Part shown: positions 24,353 through 35,785 of the stretch, in pieces
Layout: the number at the start of each line of letters is the position of its first letter
Numbering within the stretch: the stretch's first letter is position 1
Origin: Brachycybe producta
Taxonomy: Eukaryota; Arthropoda; Diplopoda; Playtdesmida; Andrognathidae
Direction of reading: 5' to 3'
NCBI GenBank assembly: GCA_036925085.1
Contig: JAUPFP010000038.1
Location: forward strand, 1,921,671-1,985,670
Length of the DNA: 64,000 nucleotides
Position numbers and translations under genes: made by a program
The notes under the pieces: model-generated
What the model was told of the DNA's origin: nothing
Databases searched by the model: none
Seen by the model: the letters and a program-made list of their open reading frames with translations, nothing else

Positions 24353-27300
24353 TCTCTTATTCTTCTCGAGGTTTTTCTTTCTTCAGTTTTTTTTTGTTTG
24401 TTTGTATTATTTCAATCTCTTCGAAGAAAGAGAAAAATGTAGACCAATAAAACACGGAGAGAGATGCAATGAAACACAAATTTCACATTTGAGCACAACT
24501 ACGGAAAACAGATAGACAGATGGAAAAAAAAGACCGATAAATTTTCCAAATTTAGTTCAATGTTTGGACTTTCAATTATGTGTGGACGAACATCTAGAAA
24601 GACTGCTAAAGAAAGTAAATATCTGAAAAAAAAAAGAGAGAAAACGAGAAAGAAAAACAAAAAGCGAATTAGTTAGCTTTAAAACAACCAACGCCTTCAA
24701 ATATATATATGAGCATTATAAATGATAATAAAAAGTTAGCGAATGACGTCATCTGATACCTCTTTCAATAAAGAAATATCACAGATGACGTTATCCGTCC
24801 CGACGGTCTCAATCTTTTTCACCCTTGCAACTTTATCACCACCGTACCTTGTATGTTCTAAATCTTTACACGTGCAATTGCGCGCGCGTATTGTGAATAT
24901 AATTTCTTCTGGAGCCATTTCCGTTCTATTTCTTCACGATTCTTCCTATAAGAGGCTTTTTTTAATTTCACCACGTTTGTTTGAAAATGACTGCAATCTC
25001 AGTGTTTGTAATGAAACGACTACAACTGCTAAAAGCGTAAGATGGCTCAATGGCCATAATAGGCGTGTTCATTATGGGCCGTGTACTTAATGATGGCTAA
25101 ATCAAAGCCATGGAGCTAAACTCATGAACTTTTTACATTAAACTTCCTGTGAAAAGTTGATGAGTTTAGTACTAAACATTTGACTTACCAATCGTTAAGA
25201 ATATAACCGTAATTGCTGCAATTTGTCAGGTACAGAAATCAACTTCACCATAATGCTCTTACCACACTTTCTGTGGCTTTAAAGCTAAGCTTTGCGTTGC
25301 TTTTTTGTAGCTTTTCAATGCATCTTCAAAAAGCAAACTGCTGCTGTTACAAGTATTAAATCTATAGATTCCATTTTGATTTGATATTTAAAGCAGATCA
25401 TAGCGTTCAAAAACAAACTAACCAAAACGATTCCAAGAAAAATGAAACAGCAGATCAACTGGTTATGACTTAAGGTTAGATTTTGACATCAATAAACAGT
25501 AATGACTTCGTTAGGTTAAATGTGAAAGCAAAATAAAGCAGCAGCAGCAGCAGCGTTAAAGCAACAGAAAGCTATTATAAGCTAGCCCTTATAGCCTGGT
25601 CCTTAACATCCGTAAGGAAGTTTGTTCTTTGTGAGTTCTACGAAGCAGGTGATAAAAGAAAACGTCATTAAACGAATACTGCAGGAAACAAATTTAATTT
25701 AACATCAGTTTCTGTCATCCACACAATGTGTTCACAAACTGCTATTGAAACCGTTTAACGTCATAACCAACCTATGTGATGCGCTACACACAGAAAAGTA
25801 AAATATCATGAAACGCGTGTAGCACGTTTGTGTACAAATTAGTCGTAATTATGTAAATAAAACAACATTCAACCCGATTCTAAATTTAGAAAAGTAAACT
25901 CAATATTCATTCATCACATTACCAGTACAGTAATGTTTTGATTTGACAAAAACAATAACAAACAAACAAAAAAACCTGTACTTCTTTACTTTTGACAACG
26001 ACTGTAAATAATTGGAGGGAGGGAGGTAAAAAAAAAAGAGGGTGGGTTGAAAAGGCGTGGGATTCGACTTAAAGCGGAACACTCCATTAAAAAAACAAAA
26101 ATATTCTCTCTATTATATACCACCGCACAGTAAACTATAGAATATAAATTTCTATTTCAATGAAAAGCATCGACGTCATAATAATAAACATCAAACCGCT
26201 TATCATTAGGATAATTTTTAACAAAAAAATATTAATTAAAATATAACAAATATAAGTTTTTTTTTAAAAAATCACTTTTAAGTTTTTGGCTATAATAATA
26301 AAAACTTATATAAATAAAAACTTTTTTATGATAAGGAGTTTTAACGAAGAACTGAAAGACGACAGGGAAAAAAAAAGGATTCGTAACAAAGAATTAAGTA
26401 CGAAGAGAGAAGCGAAGAAAACTGGCCACAACTGAAAACATGGTGGCCGGGGAGAAAAAAAAGGCAACCTCCCTCCCCCTGCATCGCTTTCTCAATCCCC
26501 TTGAGAATACACTTCTTAAAGGGGATATACTCATAGACTTATTTAAAGAACGAGCTCAAAACAGAAGTTTTTTTTTAAAGTCGTTTTTTTTAACAAACTC
26601 CGGACTCTTGTCCTCATCCGACCTCAACTATAACATACTTTAAGGAGACGACTTTGATCGGTTTTTTCTTCTGTAAGTGTAATCGAAAATAGGTTTCTCA
26701 ACGATTTTTTTTATATCGTGTGATAACTGAAGTGATAATTATAACACGGATAGATTTCTAAAACATGCAAAGGGCGTTAACGAAGAGGGGAAAAAAAAGA
26801 GCGAACCTATCAGCTGAGAGCCATCCGTTCGCAATCCGGTGCGAACGAAACCTCTCTTTCCCTTTCTTTTTCTGATCCACGATCAGAATTCAATTCAACT
26901 ACATTGTCGTTAAAATCTTAATTAATGACTCAGTTTAGAAAAAAATAATAAATAAATGACTATTGGAGAAGAACCTCACCTTTTTTACCGTTCTCGTTAA
27001 AATGCACAATCCGAAAACCGGAATTAAATGATACTTAGTACACGACGGACGTATGAAACACGTACGTGAGGAAAAGATATACAAGGGACACAAAATCAAA
27101 AAAGAAAACCGATGGAGCGAGCGAACGAGACTCTAACCGTCAACGCCGCTCCCCACATCACTAATGGTAGCCGAAATTCTTCTCTCTATGTACTTTTGCA
27201 TATAGCGCATTTAGCCGCTTGCAGCGCCGCTAGCAGACGGTCAACTTCTCACATTGAAAAGAAATTTAATTCCGCCTCCATTTATGACGTCATAATCGAT

Positions 27301-28180
27301 TTAATAATACGACATCGCATACCAAAATCGGATCGATTTATTGTATCGAAATTTGCTTTTCATAGCGATTTATAAGAGTAACTTAGTAAACTACTTGATA
27401 AGCGCTTTAAATCAAGAATAAAAATAAAAATATCCGAAAAATTTAAAGTAATCAAGAAAATCAAACAAAACATATTTATATTGATTTTTTCAATCCAAAT
27501 CAAATAAAAACGTACTTACATACTAAAAAAATTGAAAATTGGATAGCTGAAAATGGCTAAACGATAAACAAAACGAAATAAATTCACATAACTTAATACT
27601 TTGAAGCAAGATTTGAAACAAAAAAGTACACATATGACGTCATTCACATTAAATATACAATGTAACAAGGCGTCATATGAATTATTCCCTCTCATTATGA
27701 GAGGATACAATTGGTCACGGTATAACAACAATGCCTCGCATGCATTGCCTGGCACCCACAAGAAACTCCTTCTTGTCAATCTTTCCCGTAATCTCTTCTC
27801 CGTATGACGAAGCACTAAAAGAGCGCTCTAATGAAAACTACTGTGAAAATAATTGTAATGGGAAAAACAACACGCAATATATCGATAACATATCGATATG
27901 TGGAATCATTGCTAAATATCGCCCATAATTACTTTTATGAATCTTGTCACTTCATAATCAATTGTGATTTCCTGTTTTCAATTGCGACATTTCTTTTAAC
28001 ATGCACCATTTTTTCTTATTGAATTTTCCAATTATGTTCCATAATATAGTTTGCTTAAAAACCAAACACCTTTATGATGTACTAATAAAAACATGACAAT
28101 ATACGCGATTTTTCATCGCACTCTGTCTCGTCTGCCGTAGAAACACAAATGTCGTGAGTGAGAGGGTTGCATAGTGAAGC
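24353..28180. other. Intergenic / upstream region between divergent genes
   Basis: This lies between the His-rich exon (-) and the PNRC-family gene (+). The first ~350 bases are presumably 5'UTR and promoter of the - gene. No convincing exon was found. It contains an inverted-repeat element (25089-25196), a short (CAG)n tract near 25541-25553 and paired ATCGAT motifs near 27880-27895. Confidence 0.4.
25089..25196. mobile_element. Small inverted-repeat element, GCTAAACTCAT family, copy 2
   Basis: AATGATGGCTAAATCAAAGCC...GCTAAACTCATGAACTTTTT is mirrored by AAAAGTTGATGAGTTTAGTACTAAACATTTGACTTACCAATCGTT. About 108 bp and non-coding. Confidence 0.7.
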
Positions 28181-28186
28181 AATGTG

Positions 28187-28225
28187 ATTGGTTCACGAGC
28201 AGCACGTGACCGTCTGGTATAAATA
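28187..28225 (+). promoter_or_regulatory. Core promoter of the PNRC-family gene: inverted CCAAT, E-box, TATA
   Basis: ATTGG (inverted CCAAT) at 28187-28191, a perfect E-box CACGTG at 28203-28208 and TATAAATA at 28218-28225 are stacked within 40 bases. Transcription would start near 28250, giving a 5'UTR of about 570 bases with no strong sign of an intron. CACGTG and a TATA box suggest a regulated promoter. Confidence 0.65.
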
Positions 28226-28821
28226 AAAACTGAACGTACACCTCCGCCGTTCGTTCGTAGTAGACTTGGGTTTGGCAATGATTATGTGTTGGAGATTGTG
28301 TATATTTTTTTGTCTTGTTGGCGTTTTAGATAATTTCTTGTTTTCGTCTTCTTCATCGAGTGGTTTTTATTTTGTGCGACTGACGCAATCGTAAGGCATA
28401 ATTGAAGTGTTTATTTGGATGAAGGAACTTTTACCTGACGAAAAGTATCAGCTGTTAAGGCGTTTTAAAGAGCGAAATAAGGTGGAGTCAGTATCGACGT
28501 TTTGTTGTTTTTTAACGAGCTGCTGCTTTTATCACGATTTGAGACGAGTGAGTGAAAAGGCTTTCGAGTGTACGCCATTTTGATGCCTCTTCACTGCGGA
28601 AGGTTTTTTTTCAATGTGTACGACTGTTTTCGTATATTATATCAATAGATCGAGATAGAAAAAGTAGTTCCTGAATATTTAATTAGAATAACCGTTGTAT
28701 TTGTATTAGTTTAGTGATTTTTTTTGTTGATATTGTGAGAGAAAAAGAGGTTCAATTTTTGTTTCTTTCCTCTTTAAGAAATATTTTTTGGTTTATTTTT
28801 GATTTTTTTTTCTCTATGTAA

Positions 28822-29538
28822 ATGGATTGTTATCAGTCATATTACAAAAGCGACAGTAGCGCCGCCTTGAACGATCTCGTTAAAATGGTTGTCATAAACA
28901 ATCAAAAGTTTTATGGAAGGGGAGGAGTTCAAATGGGATTTCATTTGATCGAAGCACCGCCTGCTTTTTCTAAAAGCAACACCTCTCGTAGATATAATGA
29001 TGGATTGTCACCGCAGCCAATCAACGTCATTGGCAAAAGAGGTGTAGTTGCATTCAAAGAGATTGATATTCAAAAGTCCACCCACTCTGACGTGATTCGT
29101 TTCACTCCAGAGAAGGGTAAATCTAACAAAGACGCAACGACCAATCAGAATAACAAAAACAGTTTACGGAGTGGAGGAGGGGGAGGGGCTACTCCGAAAT
29201 CACGGTCGCCGCCGTCCAGGTCGTCACCTCCTGCAAAGTACAATAATGACAACAACAACAATGGAGGAGGTGGCGGCGGCGGCGGGTCTATCAGTCCATC
29301 GACGGGGAGTGTCGTCATACCTTATGCAGGTGCTAAGTTTAGCGCCCCGCCCAGTCCTAAATCCCTCCCTAAACCACCATCCAGCTGGATGATTACTACC
29401 GTAGATCGTAACAATGGTTACGGGGTCGCAATATCTTCCATTTTAAAGGAAGAACAAAACAACAAGAATAACAACAACAATAATTCTTGTTCTATGATAT
29501 CGGACCAATTGAAACTCCTGCTCAATGTGCAGGCGTGA
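28822..29538 (+). CDS. PNRC-family protein (proline-rich nuclear receptor coactivator-like), intronless
   Basis: A single 238-residue ORF. Near the C-terminus (about residues 168-190) it has YAGAKFSAPPSPKSLPKPP followed by SSW, and it ends LKLLLNVQA. Vertebrate PNRC1/PNRC2 carry the same order: YAGAKF, a Pro-rich SH3-binding-type motif ending LPKPPSHW, and a terminal LKTLLKVQV. In vertebrates PNRC2 binds the decapping factor DCP1A and UPF1 and promotes nonsense-mediated decay, and both proteins interact with nuclear receptors. The N-terminal 160 residues are low-complexity (Gly, Asn, Ser runs) and longer than in human PNRC2. The start is the first ATG after a TATA promoter. The family call rests on the C-terminal motifs only. 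Confidence 0.82.
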   Translation: MDCYQSYYKSDSSAALNDLVKMVVINNQKFYGRGGVQMGFHLIEAPPAFSKSNTSRRYNDGLSPQPINVIGKRGVVAFKEIDIQKSTHSDVIRFTPEKGKSNKDATTNQNNKNSLRSGGGGGATPKSRSPPSRSSPPAKYNNDNNNNGGGGGGGGSISPSTGSVVIPYAGAKFSAPPSPKSLPKPPSSWMITTVDRNNGYGVAISSILKEEQNNKNNNNNNSCSMISDQLKLLLNVQA

Positions 29539-30682
29539 TATATATATATGATCGGATTTCTGATTCAATTTTTTCTTTCTGACCTCTTTGTTTTTTTATA
29601 CTTCTTCTGTGAATAGGTCAAAATCGTCAATTTGTAAATAATTGATTCTTGCTGCATCTTTCTTGAAGCGTGTATGTACGCGCATGCGCGTTAGTTTTAT
29701 TTTTAAAGAAAATAACGTGAATTTTATTCCCTTGATGAAAAAATAATTAAAACTAAAATATTTTGACCGAAACTTTTTCACAAATTATCTTAATATATGC
29801 AAAAAATTATTAAAAAAAAATTGTTTGCAAATTTCTTTTAAAAGATAAAATGGTTAATAATTTATTTTTTGGTTAAATTTGTTCTTCAAATTTGTTTTTT
29901 TGATCTTGTAAATATTTTCTTCAAATTTTGTTGTTTTTGTTTTTCTCGGCCAAAATATTTTTGTTTTTGTTTTTTCTTCGTGTTTATTTTGCATGCTGTA
30001 AGATTTTAAGCATGAAAAAAAAAAAGTAAATGACCCTTTTGTATAAAACAAATGATTTTTAAAAGTATTTTTCTTTCATTCTTTCTCTCTTTCTGTGTTT
30101 TTGTAAATATTTTCTAACTTTGTGATTTTCTTTTTCTTTCGTTTCTGACATGAAAAAAAAAAACTTTTTTTCTAAAGTTACCAAAATTTGAGTATTTCAA
30201 AATCTTTTGAATGATTTTTCGGATTTCCTTAATTTTCAAAAATTATGAACAACGTAAAAAAAAGTTCATATATAAATTTTAAATGATCTCAAAAACAATA
30301 ATTAAAAAAAACATCCCTTTTTTTTCCTGTTTCTTTTGTTTTTAAACTTTTTCTTCTTTCTTAATTTTTAAAGATATTTGTACAAAGGGGTCTAGTCATA
30401 GATGAATGATAAGGAAAAAAATTATTAAGAAGTTTAGTTTTTTACTTGTAAATATTGTAATTTAGATGAAGAAAAACAACTTGCTATTTTTATGAATATA
30501 CATTCTTGATTTGAAATATGTTTTCCACCTTGAAAAAATCCCACCTCGAGACTTTTTTTTTTTAAAAAACTTCTTAAGTTTCCAACTTAAACTTTTTCTG
30601 TTTCTCTTCTCTACTTTTTAATTTTAACAAAATGTTCTTCTTTCGAGAAAAGAAAAAAAAAAAACGTCAATTTAGCAGACGA
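29539..30682 (+). other. Probable 3'UTR of the PNRC-family gene
   Basis: A T-rich, AT-biased stretch follows the stop codon with no ORF of interest. It holds four UGUAAAUA motifs (listed separately) and several T-runs. No unique canonical AATAAA was found before the TIR element at 30683; AATAAA at 31244 or the variant ATTAAA near 30301 could serve as 3' end signals. Confidence 0.5.
29633..30454 (+). promoter_or_regulatory. Four Pumilio-type response elements (TGTAAATA)
   Basis: TGTAAATA occurs at 29633-29640, 29907-29914, 30102-30109 and 30447-30454, all in the sense orientation of the upstream gene. This matches the PUF-protein consensus UGUANAUA exactly. From local base composition I would expect roughly 0.1 copies in this length. 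Confidence 0.6.
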
Positions 30683-31115
30683 CAGACAATCGGTGACAGA
30701 CTAAAGATTGTAGTACGGTCAGCACACACGACCGCGACAGTCTTTCAGATGTCGGAGGCCGACAAAACGCCAAGTGCTCACGACCGTCACTTTGTTGGTG
30801 GTTGTTCTTTTGCGTGGATGTCCGCCATTATGCGCGCGCAGTCGCGCAATGGTCAGAACCTGTCTGTGTAAACAATCTAAACCACCCGACTAATTAGTTC
30901 GTGTGTGGCACTGTGTGCTTCCACGGCCGTTTACAGGGTTCTCCATCCCACTGCCGATAATCGGGTCGGTGGGGAAAAATGGAACACGTCCCATCTTTTT
31001 TTTTTTCTTTCCCCCTGGCTATTTAAGTCGGCCGTGTGTGCGTTTCCCCTGTAAGAAGCTATATACTGTTCATTCTGACCCGACTAAACTGGCATTGTCT
31101 GCCATCGATTGTCTG
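30683..31115. mobile_element. TIR-bounded, GC-richer insert
   Basis: CAGACAATCGGTGACAGAC (30683-30701) is matched by the inverted GTCTGCCATCGATTGTCTG (31097-31115) with two mismatches. The enclosed 0.43 kb is clearly richer in G+C and CpG than its surroundings (for example GCGCGCGCAGTCGCGC) and has no ORF with protein-like composition. It may be a non-autonomous transposon or a promoter island. Confidence 0.5.
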
Positions 31116-32060
31116 CCGATTGTTGCCCAGAATCGGTAAAAATAATAGTTGTAAAGATCTACAAAACCAATCGATAGAAAATAATACCGACAGTTAGAAG
31201 TTCGATCGATATATATCGATCGCTCTGTTAACATCTTTTTAATAATAAAAAAAAATCCAAAGGAGAAAAAGGATGATATTTTGAGAGAAGAAGAAAAATA
31301 TATAACTTAATAATAATTAAAGAACGTGGTTTTGTTCTCATTTATGAATAACTTCGTTCGACAATCTAAGTACAAAATATATAAACTTAAAAAAACACAA
31401 AAACCCAAGTCCTGTTTTTTTTAGTATAAGGAAAGGTTTTGAACTTGAAATGATTGCGAATTCTTTTGCGTTTATTTTATCAAAAGAAAGAATTTCGTTA
31501 ACGAAGAAAAAGAAGAAGAAAAAAATCGGTGGTGATCTCATAAAGAGTGGTAAAAAAAAGCTACGAATGAAAACTCGAAAAGAAAAATGTTTCGTCATCT
31601 CGGTTTTCGTAAACACGAAGAGACAGACGATCGACGGAAAATTAGAAAGTCTCGGTAAAAAAACCTTTTCGCGCGAGATGGGGAGATCTTTACTTTTCTC
31701 TTTGAGAAATTTAAGAATTAAAAGATTATATTCGTCGTGACTCTTCGGTTTTGTTTGTTTTTTACGGGAAAAAACCGCCCTTTTGAGGATCTCATTGGAA
31801 TGAAATTAAAGCACTGGAAAATACGGCCGATCGACATTGATTTTACTGCCAATTTTTTTTTAAAAAAAAAGACTCGCAAAAGGAATTTCAAGGTGGAAAT
31901 TTCAAATCATCGTAAGAAGTTTTAACTATATCTTGAGTATATTAAATAAGAGAAAAACTTTTTTTTGAGTATCTTCATCGTCGTATAAAATTCTGTCTCG
32001 ATTTTCTGATCGATTCGAACCCACAAAAAATTGAACATTTTCAGTTCGAAAATAGATACA

Positions 32061-32091
<31 letters not shown>

Positions 32092-32784
32092 TCCATTGAT
32101 ATCTCTGTTCGTACTACTCATTACTATAACTGCAGTTTTTAGAAGAAAAGTGTAAAAGAAAAACTAAAAACAGTTTTTCCGTAAAGTGGAAACACTGTTT
32201 TTGTATGATTTTTCGGCCCATAATCGTCATTTTCTATTCAAATAACCATCACCTCATTGATGATATAGCAACACAAAAGTGTGTCCTCCACAAAAGTGTT
32301 TTTGTCAACGTTCCCCCCCCCTGCTCCCTTCCGTGTCTCGAGTGCGTGTTTTTTATGTCAACTGAAGCACAAAATAACGAAACTTTTCTTCGTCTCTCTC
32401 GTCTGTAAATAATTCTTCAAAAACTTCATCATCGGCTCATCGATTTTTTTTTTCTACAATTCAAAAGTTTTTTTTTCTTCGGTCACGAATTTGATAAGAG
32501 AAAATCTTTTTTTAAGAACACTTTAATTTCGACGCATCTCTTCATGTAATTTTTTTTAAGAAAACAAATTTTTTAAACAACCAAAAAAAAAAACCCCAAC
32601 CAAACAAAACAATACATAAATTCTATCTTTCATCCTATCCGCTCTTCTTATCCCTTCCTTTCCCCTCCCCGGGTCCTTTTCAGGACCCAAACAGATTGTA
32701 GAAAAAGATAATCTTAAAATTTCGCATATTAGGGGTTTCGCATTATTTATAATTTGTAATTTTTGAAAATTAAAAATAAAAATC
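31116..32784. other. Non-coding stretch with ATC microsatellite
   Basis: Intergenic between the PNRC-family gene and the 3' end of RCCD1. It contains ATCGAT at 31170, 31205 and 31215, a nine-unit ATC repeat at 32061-32088 and A/T tracts. The ORF at 31450-31740 is Lys/Arg-rich and follows A-rich sequence; I do not support it as a gene. Confidence 0.5.
32061..32088. repeat. (ATC)n microsatellite
   Basis: Nine tandem ATC units. Confidence 0.9.
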
Positions 32785-35700
32785 TCACGTTTGACCTTGA
32801 ATTTTAACGACGGTGCTCCAACCTCCACACCAGACTTCAGAGAACGTCTCGACACCTTCGATTGTAACTTGGGTCGGAGTTCCGGTCGACGACGGTGGCG
32901 ACTCGAAGCCGAGCTGACCGTAAGCATTCCAACCGAATGTCCACAGAGAACCGTCACCTGCAATTTTAATGCCGCATTTTTATTTATCGTTTTTTTTTTA
33001 TTTTTTTTTTTCCAGTTAAATTATTAGTACTCGCAAGGATTGCTGTATGCCTAGATCCACAAGAAGCTGATTTCACGTTTATCTCTTTGGTGAAGTCAAC
33101 CACTTTTGGAACTGCTTGCAGTGAAACCGTTTCTAAAACCAAAGCAAATTAGTAACGGATCAGACAAGTTTTGTTTCACGAAAAACGACGGGGAGAAGAT
33201 CGTTTACCTTCGGAAGGTTGACTTGATTTTGTCGGAAATCCTAACTGTCCAGATTCGTTCCATCCCCAAGTGTAAAGATCTCCTTCAGCTAATTAAAAAT
33301 ATTTTTGTTTCTTTCTAGGTTATTTTCTACCCGAGCCCTGTTAAGGACATGAAATATTTTTTTTAATCCCGTCCGGATGTCTTAGTAACTCGTCCATACC
33401 ATATAACAATATTTCACGTACTCAACAGGGCTCCGTAGTTTTCAGATTCATCACTGAATCATCAGGGTTGAAAAAAATCATTCATTTTTTTATAGTAATG
33501 GTTACTTTTTTATTAAGGTGGTTTATTAACAGCTGATTTTCAAACTCTGATCATCCCTGTCTTCCAGGACCAAAAATAAAATACCCTTATTAAGACATAA
33601 TGTGTCTCCAACACATTATGTGTCCCACGTTGTACCCATATTTGTCTCCAACATTTGCCTCGATAGTCTGACCGGTTCATCAATTACGAGCGTACAAGTG
33701 TACTTGTACATTCGTAATTGATGAACCGGTCAGACTATGTGTCCAACATTGCAATGAACACATTCCAATATAGGAGAAGCCCTTTGAAGCCGGACAAGGA
33801 AAAAGGACACCTGCCCCGAATCCTTTCCAATGTCGACATTCGTCTCACAGCCACACTTGTGTGTCAAACTATCATTCGTCCAGCATTGGAAGACATTCAA
33901 CACAGTGTGTCCCCCACGCATTAAGTGACTGAGCCACCCTTCTAGTTTCTAAACACATTCAAGTTTCTCTTTATTTTGCACCTAAAAAACGGAATAATTA
34001 CGAGTTCAAAAGGCCCAGTTTAAACTTTAAAACGAATTTAAAAATAGTTCGAAATGGAAGCATATTCTGAAAATATGCAACTTAATAATAGCAAATTTTG
34101 GTAGTTGATTTAAATTAAAATCACTTTCAGCAATAAAAAGTTCAGTTTTGATTTCAATCAACCCTGATGTTATACAAAGGACTAATGGACTCACAACTGA
34201 CTGCCGCCGAGTGCCAACCGCCGGCCGCCACATTTATGATTTCAATCCCCTCCAAGCATTCCACCGTCCTTGGATCCGTTTCAGAATCAAGGATTCCGTG
34301 ACCCAGTTGCCCTCTACTGCAAATAAACATTGTTATTTACTCTTTTATAATGTACATTAAAATGAATAAAATGATTTCAAACCTTCCTTGACCGAAACTG
34401 TAAACCATTCCGGCATCAGTGAGAATCAAAACGTGTTCTTTTCCGCAGGAAACAGTTTTCACCTTCCTTGCAATCGTTAAGATCTCAGCTTCCAGTTGTT
34501 GTGAACGTAGCGACACCCAGACACATCGTCCGACTGAAAAGTAGAGCGAGAGATACAAGTTAATACAAACACTTCGTTAGAAGGATCATATAGACAAACC
34601 ATCGCTTAAGAAGATGACGTCGTTGTCTCCTATGAAACATTCTTTGAGTTTCGTTGTTTCTCGTGACTCAAAAGTAAATATTTCTTCTAGATCGTCCGAC
34701 GTCCACTTCAGAAGGTGACCGGACCCAGATTTATCGATCGTAACCACGTGAGACGCAGAACACGATACAAAGGCAACGTCAGCATCGATCAGTTTGTCCA
34801 GAGAATGTCCGGAAACAACACCAAATCCGCTTATTTCAAATGACCGCTCTTCACCTTTACATGAAAAAACGAAGAATTTAATTGGCACTCATAATATATG
34901 ACGCAATATATAGCTATTATGAAATTCTTTCAATTAGCTTCTAGTTAGCCTCAACTTAGCCTATACAACTCTTTCCGCTTTATTGCGTGAGTTCAGCGCA
35001 AAAAATGTCGAACCTACGTAATATTTTCATTAATAAGTCACTCATCGGAATTTTGATTATTTTTGGAAATAACGTTACTTACCTAAATAAAATGGCGTGT
35101 TACAAATTCTGTAAGCTCGCACGTTTTTTTAATCGAACATGTGCGAATGAATGCACACAAGCAATCCAAAGTTGAATTCTCATATATTCATTGGTCTAAT
35201 GTTCCATCCAACAGTCAGTTTCAAGCATACTAAGCCGCATACAGACCAAAATTAGATGTTCGGCAACTGTTCAAGCACATAACGGCTCATAAAAAAATTA
35301 GCTTGTTCGCGTTCCATGGCGAACAGCTCGTTAAGAATTTGCGTTGTTAAACTTGTTTTTATTAATTCTGCACAAATTGTAATAATTACAAACTGGCAAC
35401 TCTGTGGCAAGACGAGCAAGAACGGTTCTCTGTTCAGCAGATGTTCGAAAACCAACAGTTTACGGTACCAGTTCGCAAACAGCTCTAGAACTGTTCCCGA
35501 GCTCCCGTCTAAACCAGGTTCTGTTTCAGTTCGCGGCTTTAAAGAGGTTTTACTTTCACGGATGCGACTTAAGATAAACCCAGTGATTAAATCATATTCA
35601 CCTGTGAGCCAGCATAAACTGTTCCAAGAGACAGAAAGACACGCGAGTGTCTTCTCAGGCTGTCTTCTGTTTCCAAACAATTTTTCATCTAAACAACCTT

Positions 35701-35785
35701 TAAAAGTACCTACAGGGAGTTCACTGGACTCACAAAACTGATTAAAGCCATTGAAACCAAAGCCATGATATGACATTGAACACAT
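32785..35785 (-). CDS. RCCD1: RCC1 domain-containing protein 1 homolog
   Basis: Seven coding exons join in frame: 35602-35785, 34601/34600-34854 (ending 34600), 34383-34533, 34195-34316, 33208-33288, 33031-33111 and 32785-32957 (stop TGA), giving 348 residues against 376 in human RCCD1. The N-terminus has the family's GFGFNGFNQF and an SWNSLCWLTGEE strand. Later exons give RCC1-repeat signatures: SCGKEHVLILTDAGMVYSFG, GQLGHGILDSE, AAGGWHSAAVS, LYTWGWNESGQLG, SCGSRHTAILAS, LWTFGWNAYGQLGF and WCGGWSTVV. Human RCCD1 partners the JmjC protein KDM8 and affects H3K36 methylation and mitotic fidelity. The alternative start at 35776 would drop three residues. It diverges from BBIP1. The 0.9 kb intron 33289-34194 contains three repeat insertions. 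Confidence 0.9.
33333..33433. mobile_element. Short palindromic element in an RCCD1 intron
   Basis: GAGCCCTGTTAAGGACATGAAATATT is mirrored by AATATTTCACGTACTCAACAGGGCTC about 50 bases later. The total is about 100 bp, non-coding. Confidence 0.7.
33663..33738. repeat. Near-perfect palindrome in an RCCD1 intron
   Basis: Arms of 37 bases beginning ATAGTCTGACCGGTTCATCA meet at a centre of about two bases (ACAAGTGTACTTGT) with only one or two mismatches. Extruded or transcribed, this would form a very stable hairpin. It is flanked by imperfect TGTGTCTCCAACA repeats (33600-33660), suggesting a composite mobile element. Confidence 0.8.
33934..34030. mobile_element. Half copy of the TTAGAAACTAG MITE family
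   Basis: CCACCCTTCTAGTTTCTAAACACATTCAAGTTTCTCTTTATTTTGCACC matches the right-hand end and flank of the family. The opposite end is not evident. Confidence 0.5.

Noticed and set aside
31450..31740. 96-codon Lys-rich + ORF
   Set aside because: Driven by A-rich runs; no splice or homology support.
35316..35741. 141-codon + strand ORF
   Set aside because: Antisense to RCCD1 exon 1 and the following intron; the minus strand has family-level similarity and spliced continuity.
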